Shown here piece by piece: positions 1 through 10,240 of a DNA stretch of 64,000 nt. A model generated the notes under the pieces. The model did no database searches. It was not told the DNA's origin and worked only from the letters and a program-made list of their open reading frames with translations. The position numbers and the translations under genes were made by a program. The stretch comes from Protonemura montana (taxonomy: Eukaryota; Arthropoda; Insecta; Plecoptera; Nemouridae): the NCBI GenBank assembly GCA_947568835.1, contig OX387609.1, forward strand, positions 1,740,001 to 1,804,000, read 5' to 3'. Numbering within the stretch: the stretch's first letter is position 1; each line of letters starts with the position of its first letter.

Positions 1-245
1 CGATCTCCACCTATCACGGGTATTTCTCTAACCAATTGAGCTACTTGGACCCCGATCTCCACCTGTCGCGGGTGATGCTCTAACCAATTGAGCTACTTGA
101 ACCCCGATCTCCACCTGTCGCGGGTGTTGCTCTAACCAATTTAGCTACTTGGACCCCGATCTCCACCTATCACGGGTGTTGCTCTAACCAATTGAGCTAC
201 TTGGACGCTGGCTTTTTGATACGATTTCAGTTTACTTGATGCCCT
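1..245 (-). mobile_element. tRNA-derived SINE, promoter region in four tandem modules (cut by window edge)
   Basis: Read on the minus strand, each module carries a tRNA-like box A (TAGCTCAATTGGTTAGAGCA) followed by an anticodon-arm-like segment (CACCCGCGACAGGTGG). The module start cgatctcc recurs at 1, 53, 105 and 157, so the unit is 52 bp and there are four copies. Box B and the 3' half of the element lie off the left edge. The minus-strand 5' leader (about 209-245) resembles the leader of the copies at 14.9 and 52.1 kb. The modules differ by a few substitutions, so the expansion is not brand new. A cluster of true tRNA genes is excluded because the modules share acceptor sequence and lack box B. 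Confidence 0.8.
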
Positions 246-334
246 TTATCTTGAACGGTAGCTACGCCACTGTTTCTACCTCACGGACGCGACCCTGATT
301 TAGAATGCGAGACGACGCGTATAATAAGGTAAAG

Positions 335-470
335 TTAACTGCCCAGCCGGCAGGCCATCATTAACTAGCACGTGAGCTTCATTGTAAGTACACTCTCGGT
401 TCGATCCCCGGTGGTAACACCCTGTAGTGTGGGCCAGCATCGCCGAGTCTGGCTCACGTTGTGGAAGACG
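335..470 (+). repeat. Degenerate tRNA-like SINE remnant
   Basis: A good Pol III box B (GGTTCGATCCCCGG, about 399-412) sits downstream of a decayed tRNA-like region (cagccggcaggccatcatt). No cloverleaf can be closed and box A is poor, so this looks like an old tRNA-derived SINE and not a tRNA gene. It differs from the tRNA-SINE at position 1. A similar box B occurs near 13,012. Confidence 0.4.
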
Positions 471-1244
471 GCGACTTTGATTTTCTTCCTGTATCTATCA
501 AAGCGAGGTGTTTTTATTTCTTGGGCTAGGCAGGTGAAGTTTAAATAAGTTTTATTTTGAGTTATGTTGTGTTACCTTTGTGATCTAATAGCTTTATAGC
601 TAAATAAAAATAAATGTTTTAAAAAAAAAAATTGTTTAGATGGTTTTGAAGGCTGTTTTGGTTAAAGAATGCATTTTGTTGGTTAAGTTAGAGAAATGGG
701 ACAAGATTGTATTCTTTGAAGTGTTGTTAAGGGTTGAAGTTGGAAGAGATTTGATTTTTAAGCGATTTTTCCTTATCATTGGTAGTTTTTAATATTGTTT
801 TGTTTGACTCAGCAAGTTTTTGAAATGAGATGTTTTAAAAGAGTGCTTTTGAATTTGTTTAATGTGATGTATATGGATGCTGGTATATTTTATTTGTAAT
901 TACTGTCTATATAAGAGGGTCCCAGGTTTCTTGATTAAGTTGTTACAAATTAGTTAGGCCCAATAAGGTGCCTTGATGACCAAATCCTAGCACTGGTTTC
1001 ATATTTGAACGAGATTTTTTTTTGAAGAATTGAAGATATTTTTTTAAGTTTGAGTTGGGAGTGGGAGTAGATGTAAAGGATTTTATTTTATAAACGGTGC
1101 CGATAACGAGTGGCTGACATGTTTTTTTTCAAAAAACGCAGTCAAAAATGAGTTATTCTTCTGAATTGAGTGACTTTGGCTCGAGTAAACGCATGCAGTG
1201 GGTTTAATCCTACTTGAGTTTTTGTCAGATTTAAGTTTAGTTGA
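471..1244. other. AT-rich DNA, nothing recognised
   Basis: No homologous reading frame, RNA gene or structured repeat was seen. There are short A and T runs only. Confidence 0.6.
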
Positions 1245-1280
1245 GTGAATGGGAGATATTCGCATGTGTTTGAATTGCTA

Positions 1281-1434
1281 GGAGTTGTGATTTTGAGCTG
1301 GTGGGCACTAAATTCTAACTGTGAAACTTCTACGCAGATCAGAAACCTGGCTCAGACCCCGTTCGACATTTCACTCGGAAATGAAAAGGATTGGACGCTA
1401 AGAAGCTTTCCTTTCTATTACACCGTTGCCATGG
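1281..1434 (+). CDS. Doubtful internal exon of an unknown gene
   Basis: An open frame runs to a strong splice donor (GCCATG|GTGAGT at about 1434/1435). It reads through a hydrophobic stretch (LLGVVILSWWAL) and then a mixed polar segment including NLAQTPFDISLG and RSFPFYYTVAM. There is no in-frame ATG before the donor, so this could only be an internal exon. A possible acceptor is the AG in ttgctag at about 1280, but its pyrimidine tract is poor. I do not recognise the protein, and no partner exon was found downstream on the plus strand. It may be chance. Confidence 0.2.
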
Positions 1435-3254
1435 TGAGTCAATTTAACTTCCTACGCATAGAGTATAAAGTACAATGTAATTGTAGAATATTATACGTAT
1501 ATTGCATCTTCTAGTAGGTACGTTCATAACGAGAAAACGGCAAAAAAAAAAGATTAATTTTTTCGAGCTCTTGCAAAAACTTTTTTTTCTTAACTTGAAT
1601 GGAAATTTATTTTTATTTCCTATTTTTTTAAATATTAATGCTGAGTTTTTTTTATTAAGGTTCACTTTCCACAAAGCATGATTTTCCAAGCATGATCACT
1701 GGCCATTTTGTGCGGAAAAGAGTCAGAAATCTTCACCAACAACGACGACATGATTTCTCGATCGATAAAGTTGAAAATAATTGCTTCTATCCGGGCCAAA
1801 AGTGAATTGACCTTTAACCAAATTTAAAGAAAACACAGGCAAAGCATGTCAGACAAAATTGACAAGTCAGTACTGAACAAAATTGACCAACTTCGCTCAG
1901 AGCAAGCTTTTAACACAGAACCAAAAGAGAAAAACTTTTCAATCTGCGTCAATCTGAAAAGAATTATTTCTTCCGCCATTCAACACCAATCACATTTCAC
2001 TTCCAAGAGAAGAATTATCCAGTTTGTGATATTTTCATACGCAAGACCACCGATAATAATCTTCCAGCGCCAACAAAGCTTGAGAAAATTTAGCATGTTC
2101 GCTCTCCCAATAAATTAAATCATCTCGTCCCACTAGCATCTTCCCTGAAGCCACATCCCGGCTTCCCGGCTTCCCGGCTTCATCCCTCGGGACTGGCGCG
2201 CGGTGAGCTAACAGCTGATCTGGCATCCCACAGCCGCCGTCTTTAATTCGGGAGCAGAGAATCGACGTGCATCAGCAGAAAAGAAGGCTAATGGGAAGTA
2301 GACGAGTGGTAAATAACGATACATGCTTGGTAGGGGGCGTTGAAAAGGTTGGGACATTTTTGCCAGAGGCGTTGCGTTTTGTAGGTCTCTTTAAATGGAA
2401 GATGATTTGGTTAATAATCTGGAGAAGAACTTGGGGAAAGATTTGATGTCTTGGGGATTGGGGCAGTGTCTTATCAGGTCGAAAATTTGGTCAATTGATC
2501 AACGATAACGATGAATTTTAAGTTAGTAGTACCTAATTTCTTACAGGACTTGAACGAATGAGTTGGTTTTTGCAATCAATTTTAGAGAGATTTTTTTAAA
2601 TCTATTTTATAAACGCAGAATGCCACTTAGATATGTTTGCCCCAAAGCAGAGTTAAAAGACAGCGTTCCCATTTTAGGAGATTGACTTTTGTGTGGATAA
2701 GACTTAACTATTTCCTATTTGCTTTCAATTTTCAGAGAAACAATCTTTTTTAGAATCAAGCTAAACTGTTCTTGTAACTTTCTGTTCGCTTTGTTCGATG
2801 TTGAAAAAAAATACTGACAGTTAACGAAGTATATTTTCATCTTGATTTCCGTAAAAACGATGATTTTTTGGTGCCAACACCACAATTGGCCGAGATTACT
2901 GAAGCAGAGTTACCAACCATAACAATGGGGGAAAATTGTGAAAACTTTCGATGGTTTAGCCAGTGAAATCGAAAAATTAAAGCTGATTTCAAGAAACCTT
3001 CACTCGTTTAAAAGCCTTTAATTTATCACAAAACCCACACACCTTTCATTAGGCAATAAACGTTTCTGAGACGTCAAATAAAAGAAAGCACAAAGACCAG
3101 AAACAATTAACTGCGGAGTTCCGTCAATCCTTCAAAAAAGATAATCCAAACAAAATGTCTCCAGTTTATTAATATACTTTTTGGTACAAAACGAGTGAAG
3201 CGCTGTTACATGATACGGCAACAGGAGTAACTAGCAGCACTAAGTTATGTCTCC
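1435..3254. other. Noncoding, nothing recognised
   Basis: Mostly AT-rich. A GC-richer patch at about 2130-2270 contains a small direct repeat (cccggcttcccggcttcccggctt) and a 63-codon minus-strand frame with no recognisable homology. No gene is supported. Confidence 0.5.
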
Positions 3255-3257
3255 ATG

Positions 3258-3572
3258 ACCTGCCACCCTGCCACCCTGCCACACTGCCGCCCTGGTACCC
3301 TGCCGCCCTGCCACCCTGCAACCCTGCCGCCCTGCCACCCTGCCACCCTGGTACCCTGCCACCCTGCCACCCTGCCGCCATGCCACCCTGCCCCCCTGGT
3401 ACCCTGCCACCCTGCAACCCTGCCGCCCTGCCACCCTGGTACCCTGCCACCCTGCCACCCTGCCGCCCTGCCACCCTGCCACCCTGGTACCCTGCCACCC
3501 TGCCGCCCTGCCACCCTGCCACCCTGCCACCCTGCCACCCTGGTACCCTGCCACCTTGCCACCCTGCCGCCC
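3258..3572. repeat. 8-bp minisatellite (ccctgcca type), about 40 units
   Basis: Units of ccctgcca with variants ccctgccg, ccctggta and ccctgcaa run without interruption. All plus- and minus-strand frames stay open across it because the unit lacks stop codons in any phase. The resulting peptides (PPCHPATL on plus, GWQGGRVA on minus) are therefore artefacts of the repeat. A mild higher-order order is visible, with ccctggta recurring at irregular spacing. It has strong C/G strand asymmetry. Confidence 0.9.
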
Positions 3573-4058
3573 ACGCCAACAGCCGCCGGCCCCCGCGAAA
3601 AGGGCGCGAAGCGACGATATCAAGTTACGCAATGATGCATTATTTCATGCCAGCTAATTGTGAACCCGAGAGAATCGAGCTAAACTGAGATTAATTCCCC
3701 TGATTTTCACTTGGGATCCACGTGCAGCCAGTAGAACAGTGAAGTAACCTACTTGAAGTTAATTAGCGCTGGGTTGTGGTGTGTACAACAAATTAGAAAG
3801 ACAATTGTGGAAGAGTTTTGAATCAAAACACACAATTGAAAAGTTTTTATTTGTGACGTCATGTAAACATCTGTCTGGTATTTTTGTAAATAACTCTTGT
3901 TTTCATGATAACCACACAGTTTTTCAAATTGTTTAGCACTTTTTTTAAGTAATAGTTAGCTAACAGACTGTTAGACTAACAGACTGTTAATTGTTTGTGT
4001 ATCACAGAAGGTTTAGTAATTTAGACATGATATCTTGGGGACAGGTTTTAGTCAAGTT
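3573..4058. other. Noncoding; short repeat cagactgttagacta near 3965
   Basis: Nothing coding was seen. A small duplicated motif (taacagactgtta) lies at 3960-3993, just upstream of the candidate MITE. Confidence 0.5.
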
Positions 4059-4210
4059 TTATTAGGCCAGTTTTTCAGTGATCTGTTAAGATCCTAACAT
4101 CCCGTCAATTTGTTATTTGCTTAGCAACAGCCAATCAGAAGATTTTTATTATTTCTTTAACGGTCTGTTAATTACTTAGCTGGCCACTGAAAAACCGGCT
4201 CTAATAATAT
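4059..4210. mobile_element. Candidate MITE with imperfect terminal inverted repeats
   Basis: The left end (tattaggccagtttttcagt) and the right end read in reverse (ttattagagccggtttttca, then gtggccagctaag) are inverted matches of about 30 bp with scattered mismatches. They bracket about 90 bp of noncoding filler. The length (about 150 bp) and the lack of coding content fit a non-autonomous DNA transposon. The superfamily cannot be fixed: flanking TTA/TA-rich bases would fit a TA or TTAA target, but this is not clear. Confidence 0.5.
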
Positions 4211-4904
4211 CTTGAAAGAAATCTTTTACAGCAATCTGTACTTCCATATAAAGGATAAATACATTGAAACATTCCAGCGTCGCTAGAGTAGGTACTTTGT
4301 AATGTATTTAACCAGACTATAAAGTCATGAAGTAATGGCCACCCATCCTAAACAATTGACTCAACAAAGTGTTGCTTAACCTAGCCATCCACAAAATAAA
4401 CTTGCTGCCAAGAAAAAAGGATCCACCTTTGCTTTTCAACACCTGGGTAATTTCTTTACTCGGTGAACTTTGGATACTCCTCGATTGACAAAAGAAACAT
4501 ATCATATATGATATGCAAAAACCACTTTGCCATGTCCAGCCAATTTGTGCAAAGAAGACGTTTTAATACGATAATCAACACAATTTTACTGCCAGTAAAT
4601 TTAATACCTTGCATTTTTAGCAGGAAAATGTACAGCAAATTTAACGCACTGTGAAAAATGTATCCGAAAGCGACTTTGAAAATAAAAAGAGGATTTGTCT
4701 CAAATAAATTGGCAAAAAAAAGTGAAAAAAAGTAGTAAATATTTGATGACTTCAGAAAGCAAGTAATGAAGTTGATGAAACAAGACTTCCTAACTTTTCA
4801 CGGCGCTTTGAAAAATGTCTACGAGCAAGTGAATATCTAGTAGACACAACACGAACTTTTCCGGTGACTTTTTGGCATCGCAATGAACGGTTTCGAGCAT
4901 TATG
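4211..4904. other. Noncoding AT-rich DNA
   Basis: No supported gene. Short overlapping open frames on both strands at 4317-4654 show no recognisable protein motif. Confidence 0.5.
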
Positions 4905-7208
4905 ATGCTGGCAGCTCAGTCTTGTCCCTGCCGGCAATGTGGGGCATGGATGCCGGCAGCTCAGTCTTGTCCCTGCCGGCAATGTGGGGCATGGATGCCG
5001 GCAGCTCAGTCTTGTCCCTGCCGGCAATGTGGGGCATGAATGCTGGCAGCTCAGTCTTGTCCCTGCCGGCAATGTGGGGCACGAATGCTGGCAGCTCAGT
5101 CTTGTCCCTGCCGGAAATGTGGGGTATGGATGCTGGCAGCTCAGTCTTGTCCCTGCCGGCAATGTAGGGCACGAATGCTGGCAGCTCAGTCTTGTCCCTG
5201 CCGGCAATGTGGGGCATGGATGCCGGCAGCTCAGTCTTGTCCCTGCCGGCAATGTGGGGCATGGATGCCGGCAGCTAAGTCTTGTCCCTGCCGGCAATGT
5301 AGGCCATGAATGCCGGCAGCTCAGTCTTGTCCCTGCCGGCAATGTGGGGCATGAATGCTGGCAGCTCAGTCTTGTCCCTGCCGGCAATGTGGGGCACGAA
5401 TGCTGGCAGCTCAGTCTTGTCCCTGCCGGAAATGTGGGGCATGGATGCCGGCCGCTCAGTCTTGTCCCTGCCGGCAATGTGGGGCATGGATGCTGACAGC
5501 TCAGTCTTGTCCCTGCCGGCAATGTGGGGCATGAATGCTGGCAGCTTAGTCTTGTCCCTGCCGGCAATGTGGGGCATGAATGCTGGCAGCTTAGTCTTGT
5601 CCCTGCTGGCAATGTGGGGCATGGATGCCGGCAGCTCAGTCTTGTCCCTGCCGGCAATGTGGGGCATGAATGCTGGCAGCTCAGTCTTGTCCCTGCCGGC
5701 AATGTGGGGCACGAATGCTGGCAGCTCAGTCTTGTCCCTGCCGGAAATGTGGGGTATGGATGCTGGCAGCTCAGTCTTGTCCCTGCCGGCAATGTAGGGC
5801 ACGAATGCTGGCAGCTCAGTCTTGTCCCTGCCGGCAATGTGGGGCATGGATGCCGGCAGCTCAGTCTTGTCCCTGCCGGCAATGTGGGGCATGGATGCCG
5901 GCAGCTAAGTCTTGTCCCTGCCGGCAATGTAGGCCATGAATGCCGGCAGCTCAGTCTTGTCCCTGCCGGCAATGTGGGGCATGAATGCTGGCAGCTCAGT
6001 CTTGTCCCTGCCGGCAATGTGGGGCACGAATGCTGGCAGCTCAGTCTTGTCCCTGCCGGAAATGTGGGGCATGGATGCCGGCCGCTCAGTCTTGTCCCTG
6101 CCGGCAATGTGGGGCATGGATGCTGACAGCTCAGTCTTGTCCCTGCCGGCAATGTGGGGCATGAATGCTGGCAGCTTAGTCTTGTCCCTGCCGGCAATGT
6201 GGGGCATGAATGCTGGCAGCTTAGTCTTGTCCCTGCTGGCAATGTGGGGCATGGATGCCGGCAGCTCAGTCTTGTCCCTGCCGGCAATGTGGGGCATGGA
6301 TGCCGGCAGCTCGGTCTTGTCCCTGCCGGCAATGTGGGGCATGGATGCTGGCAGCTTAGTCTTGTCCCTGCCGGCAATGTGGGGCATGGATGCTGGCAGC
6401 TCAGTCTTGTCCCTGCCGGCAATGTGGGGTATGGATGCTGGCAGCTCAGTCTTGTCCCTGCCGGCAATGTGGGGCATGGATGCCGGCAGCTCAGTCTTGT
6501 CCCTGCCGGCAATGTGGGGCATGAATGCTGGCAGCTTAGTCTTGTCCCTGCCGGCAATGTGGGGCATGGATGCCGGCAGCTCAGTCTTGTCCCTGCCGGC
6601 AATGTGGGGCATGAATGCCGGCAGCTCAGTCTTGTCCCTGCCGGCAATGTGGGGCATGAATGCCGGCAGCTCAGTCTTGTCCCTGCTGGCATTGTGGGGC
6701 ATGGATGCTGGCAGCTCAGTCTTGTCCCTGCCGGCAATGTGGGGCATGGATGCTGGCAGCTCAGTCTTGTCCCTGCCGGCAATGTGGGGCATGGATGCCG
6801 GCAGCTCAGTCTTGTCCCTGCCGGCAATGTGGGGTATGAATGCCGGCAGCTCAGTCTTGTCCCTGCCGGCAATGTGGGGCACGAATGCCGGCAGCTCAGT
6901 CTTGTCCCTGCCGGCAATGTGGGGCATGAATGCCGGCAGCTCAGTCTTGTCCCTGCTGGCATTGTGGGGCATGGATGCCGGCAGCTCAGTCTTGTCCCTG
7001 CCGGCAATGTGGGGTATGAATGCCGGCAGCTCAGTCTTGTCCCTGCCGGCAATGTGGGGCATGAATGCCGGCAGCTCAGTCTTGTCCCTGCTGGCATTGT
7101 GGGGCATGGATGCTGGCAGCTCAGTCTTGTCCCTGCCGGCAATGTGGGGTATGAATGCCGGCAGCTCAGTCTTGTCCCTGCCGGCAATGTAGGCCATGAA
7201 CGCCGGTA
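4905..7208. repeat. 45-bp tandem array, about 51 units, with higher-order structure
   Basis: The unit begins gctggcagctcagtcttgtc and continues ccctgccggcaatgtggggc, then atgga/atgaa. The period is exactly 45 bp, a multiple of three, so a stop-free unit keeps several frames open for hundreds of codons on both strands; the longest, on the minus strand, is 824 codons. I do not call a gene, because variants are mostly C/T and G/A changes spread over all codon positions and no start, signal peptide or non-repeat domain is attached. Within a unit, gccggcag and ctgccggc form an 8-bp inverted repeat around a 13-nt loop. A 630-bp block (14 units) is duplicated: variant order from about 5040 recurs from about 5670. 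Confidence 0.95.
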
Positions 7209-7501
7209 GGGAGAACGCTCGAGCACCGGCGAATCGATATCAACCCCGCGATCCAGTGCCTAGTTCCAAGGCGGTGTTGTACAACCCTCTTCGCATTACG
7301 GCAACGGGAGATTGTGAAAGATCACACAGCGAGCGGGATAATTTGATAAAAGCATTTCTGACCGAAACCAGGAATGCAAGATGGATATAAAATAATTGTG
7401 GGGGAAAAATCGGTGACTTTACTTTACCTAAGTGTGATGCATTTAATTGAATCGCTGGACGTTGAGTGTTAGAATTTCAGTTGAGTCCGGCTTAAAAATA
7501 A
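7209..7501. other. Flank between array and SINE
   Basis: No gene or repeat was recognised. The CpG-containing stretch at 7209-7330 is continuous with the array edge. Confidence 0.4.
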
Positions 7502-8078
7502 ACCGAACGGTTTGGCGTTTTGGAAACACGGGTCTTATCATTGAAGTTGAGCAACACTGCGCTGAGTCGGGTATTGGATGGGTGACCATCGAAATGTTTG
7601 GCGTGTTGGAAACACCGGTTTTAGTGAGATCACCGAAGTTAAGTAACACTGCGCAGAACCATATATTGGATGGGTGACCACAGAAAAGTTTGGCGTTTTG
7701 GAAACACCAGTTTTGGTGAGATCACTGATGTTAAGCAACACTGCGCTGAGTCAGATATTGAATTGATGACCATCTAGATGCATGGTTAGTTCTGTTTCGG
7801 AGAGAGATTGGAGGGATGAAAGTTAGTACTATAAATTCACACGTTAACTTGTGTCAATCCTGTGTATTGATTTGTATCGTTTATGTGGAAAGAAGCCGGT
7901 GGTTCCCTTCATGTTCTTCGACAAGCCTGGGGTCCTTTCGACCCTTCAAGACTATGTCAACTTAATCATTATTCTCGTTATACTTATCATTTATTGATGC
8001 TAAAATACCATTGGCACATTTCCCAGGATTCAAAACACTGCGTCGTTATGCACCACAAACCAATAAATCATTGAATCA
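7502..8078 (+). mobile_element. 5S-rRNA-derived SINE, three long 5S modules, old body
   Basis: Three tandem copies of a 92-bp 5S-like segment start gtttggcgttttggaaacac and contain gatcaccgaagttaag and ggatgggtgacca; the gttaag/gttgag anchor lies at 7546, 7638 and 7730. They match the centre of insect 5S rRNA (box A, intermediate element, box C). After them come a linker (gagattggagggatgaaag), a diverged body and the family 3' end (caaaacactgcgtcgtt). This copy iterates a longer piece of 5S than the other copies, which repeat a 91-bp unit of part 5S and part linker. Confidence 0.8.
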
Positions 8079-8885
8079 ATTGAAATTACAATTTGCTCTG
8101 TGATCATCGACGGGGAATTATTTGCAACGGTTTTCCACTGGGACTTGGACGTTTAATATGAGTCGACCAGTTCGGCCCAATTCTGTATTATTCGAAAATA
8201 AACTACCACACCGTGATTATCTCTAAAAACATTTCAGGCAGCAAGGAGGGCTCAAAATAAATCAACTGACTGTTCATCATATTCGTTTTGCAGGATTCGT
8301 CGTTACCAACTCACTTCAATTTTCACGGGACAGGGCATTTTCCGATAATTCCTGACGCGAGCACGTCAGCCGTTATCTCGAGCATGGTCTACTAGAAGGG
8401 GAGGAGACGTAGGGGTGCAAAGGGGTTGGCTTTCAAAGGACTAATTACTAGGGTATATGGCACAATTAAGAAACGTAAGGAGAGTTATAAAAAAAAAACT
8501 TCTCTGGTATAAAAGTCGCACCTGTGACTTATAAGGCGGAAGCATTTAAAACAGATTTTGAATAAAATTTGCATTTTATTTCGTATGCTTTCTATTTTGT
8601 TCAAGGTAAGGATATTTCTCAAAGGGTTGTGAAGTGTTATTTTGAAATTATTTATGCACTTGTTTAACGTGAATAATGAAGTTTAATTGTTCAATTAGAC
8701 GATAAAAATGCTTGGAAAAGTAGCAAGTACATAGATGTATCTTGATGGCTGTTGTTGAAGAGGAAGGATAGGTCGTTGTTTCATGGTGGAGGTGCCGGGT
8801 TAATGAGCAAGGCACGGTCGACCTCAATGAGGGTTATACAACTTTTCTTGCATTTCAATCGGGAAAAAATCTTGACATATGCACT
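8079..8885. other. Noncoding, nothing recognised
   Basis: AT-rich with a short A run near 8490. No supported gene. Confidence 0.5.
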
Positions 8886-9476
8886 TTACGGTTTGGTGTG
8901 TAGGAAACATCGGTTCTCATGAGATCACCGAAGTTAAGCAACACTGCGCTGGGTCAGGTATTGGATGGGTGGTCATCATACACATGACCAGTTTTGTTTG
9001 GGAGAGAGGTTGGAGGGATGAAAGTTAAGCAACACTGCGCTGAGTCAGGTATTGGATGGGTGGTCATCATACACATGACCAGTTCTGTTCGGGAGAGAGG
9101 CTGGAAGGACAAAAGTTAAGCAACACTGCGCTGGGTCAGGTATTGGATGGCAGACCATCATACACATGACCAGTTCTGTTCGGGAGAGAGGTTGGAGGGA
9201 TGAAAGTTAGTACAGCAACTTCACTCGCCTTGCTTATCAACCTCTCGACAGCATGGATTTGTGAAGGAATCCTGTTGTTCGAGTTGTGCCGTCCTTCAGA
9301 AGGGATGTTAAGCCGGTGGTTCCGTTAGTGCTCTTCGACAGAAGTAGGCTACGTGCCGGAACCAGGTTTCCTCTCCTCCCTTCTAGGCTAGGTAAGTTTA
9401 ACCATCATATACTTTATTAAACCAGTGCCGGAAGGTCTGTTGTCAAAACAGTGCGTTTTTAGCACAAATAATCAAG
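8886..9476 (+). mobile_element. 5S-derived SINE, near full length, three promoter modules
   Basis: It starts acggtttggtgtgtaggaaaca, then gatcaccgaagttaagcaac (5S box A region) and ggatgggtggtcatc (box C region). The linker plus 5S core is repeated about every 91 bp (gttaagcaac near 8934, 9026 and 9115). The body carries ccttcagaagggatgttaag, a variant of the family core ccttcggaagggacgttaag. The end is tgtcaaaacagtgcg followed by agcacaaat. Confidence 0.85.
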
Positions 9477-10029
9477 TAATCAGTTGCCATAGACATATAT
9501 ATACCTAACAATAACCTCATTCACCTGATTAACACTTCCTAAAATACCTGTAATTAAGTGCTAGAGTGTTTCAAACAGCTCCCGTTAACGTAACGACACC
9601 TAAATTGTCACATTTAGGCAATGAAACTAAAGTCTGCACATCTTCGATAGTTCACCGCGCCGACTTGCACAGGTGTAATTGAAATAAACTCCCAAGAAAG
9701 GCTTGCGATTAAACACCGTTTAATGCCGATATAATTGCAGGCCACGGCGCAGACTGGCAATGATAATTAGGAATTAGTGAAGTCGTTTAGGCAATTGCCT
9801 GAAGAGGGCTTTTGGGCGCTAGGATGGGCGAGTGTTGCGTTTTAACAAAACTTTAGTAATAACCATTAGAACGTGTTTAGCGTCTGGCACAGATGAGTTT
9901 CATTTTGTACTGAAATTCATTGCAAATAGCCGAAGCATGCGTGGGATTGTCGGTAAACGGGGGAATTCGGAACGGTAAAAACTTAATGAAATCTTTTAGA
10001 CTTTAGCTGCAAACTTACTTTTAAAACCA
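9477..10029. other. Noncoding, nothing recognised
   Basis: No reading frame or repeat of note. Confidence 0.5.
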
Positions 10030-10240
10030 TATTTATTTGTGGTTTTTTTATTGATTTATTCATTTTTGGTGTTTAGCGATGCACAGTTTTGACATTTGGC
10101 CATAGGGCACTGATCTTATGGCGTCGGTGAATGAGTAGATGGTTATAAATCTAATCTAGCCTACAAGAGAGTAGAGAAATCCGGTGCCGGCACATAGCCT
10201 ACTCCTGTCGTAGAGAACCAAGGAGACTACTGGCTTTAAA
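10030..10240 (-). mobile_element. 5S-derived SINE, 3' fragment
   Basis: Only the body and 3' end are present (minus strand): a diverged tail, then ggcgtcggtgaatgag, the ccggtgccggcac segment and cctactcctgtcg. The promoter modules are absent, as in a 5'-truncated retrocopy. Confidence 0.75.

Noticed and set aside
2035-2226. 63-codon minus-strand frame in a GC-richer patch
   Set aside because: No homology, no splice sites, and a simple internal repeat inflates it.
3169-3688. Overlapping long frames on both strands rich in Gly/Trp or Pro/Cys
   Set aside because: All frames are open because the 8-bp unit lacks stops; not evidence for coding.
4905-7208. CRISPR-like array of regular repeats
   Set aside because: Units are contiguous with no unique spacers and the host is eukaryotic.
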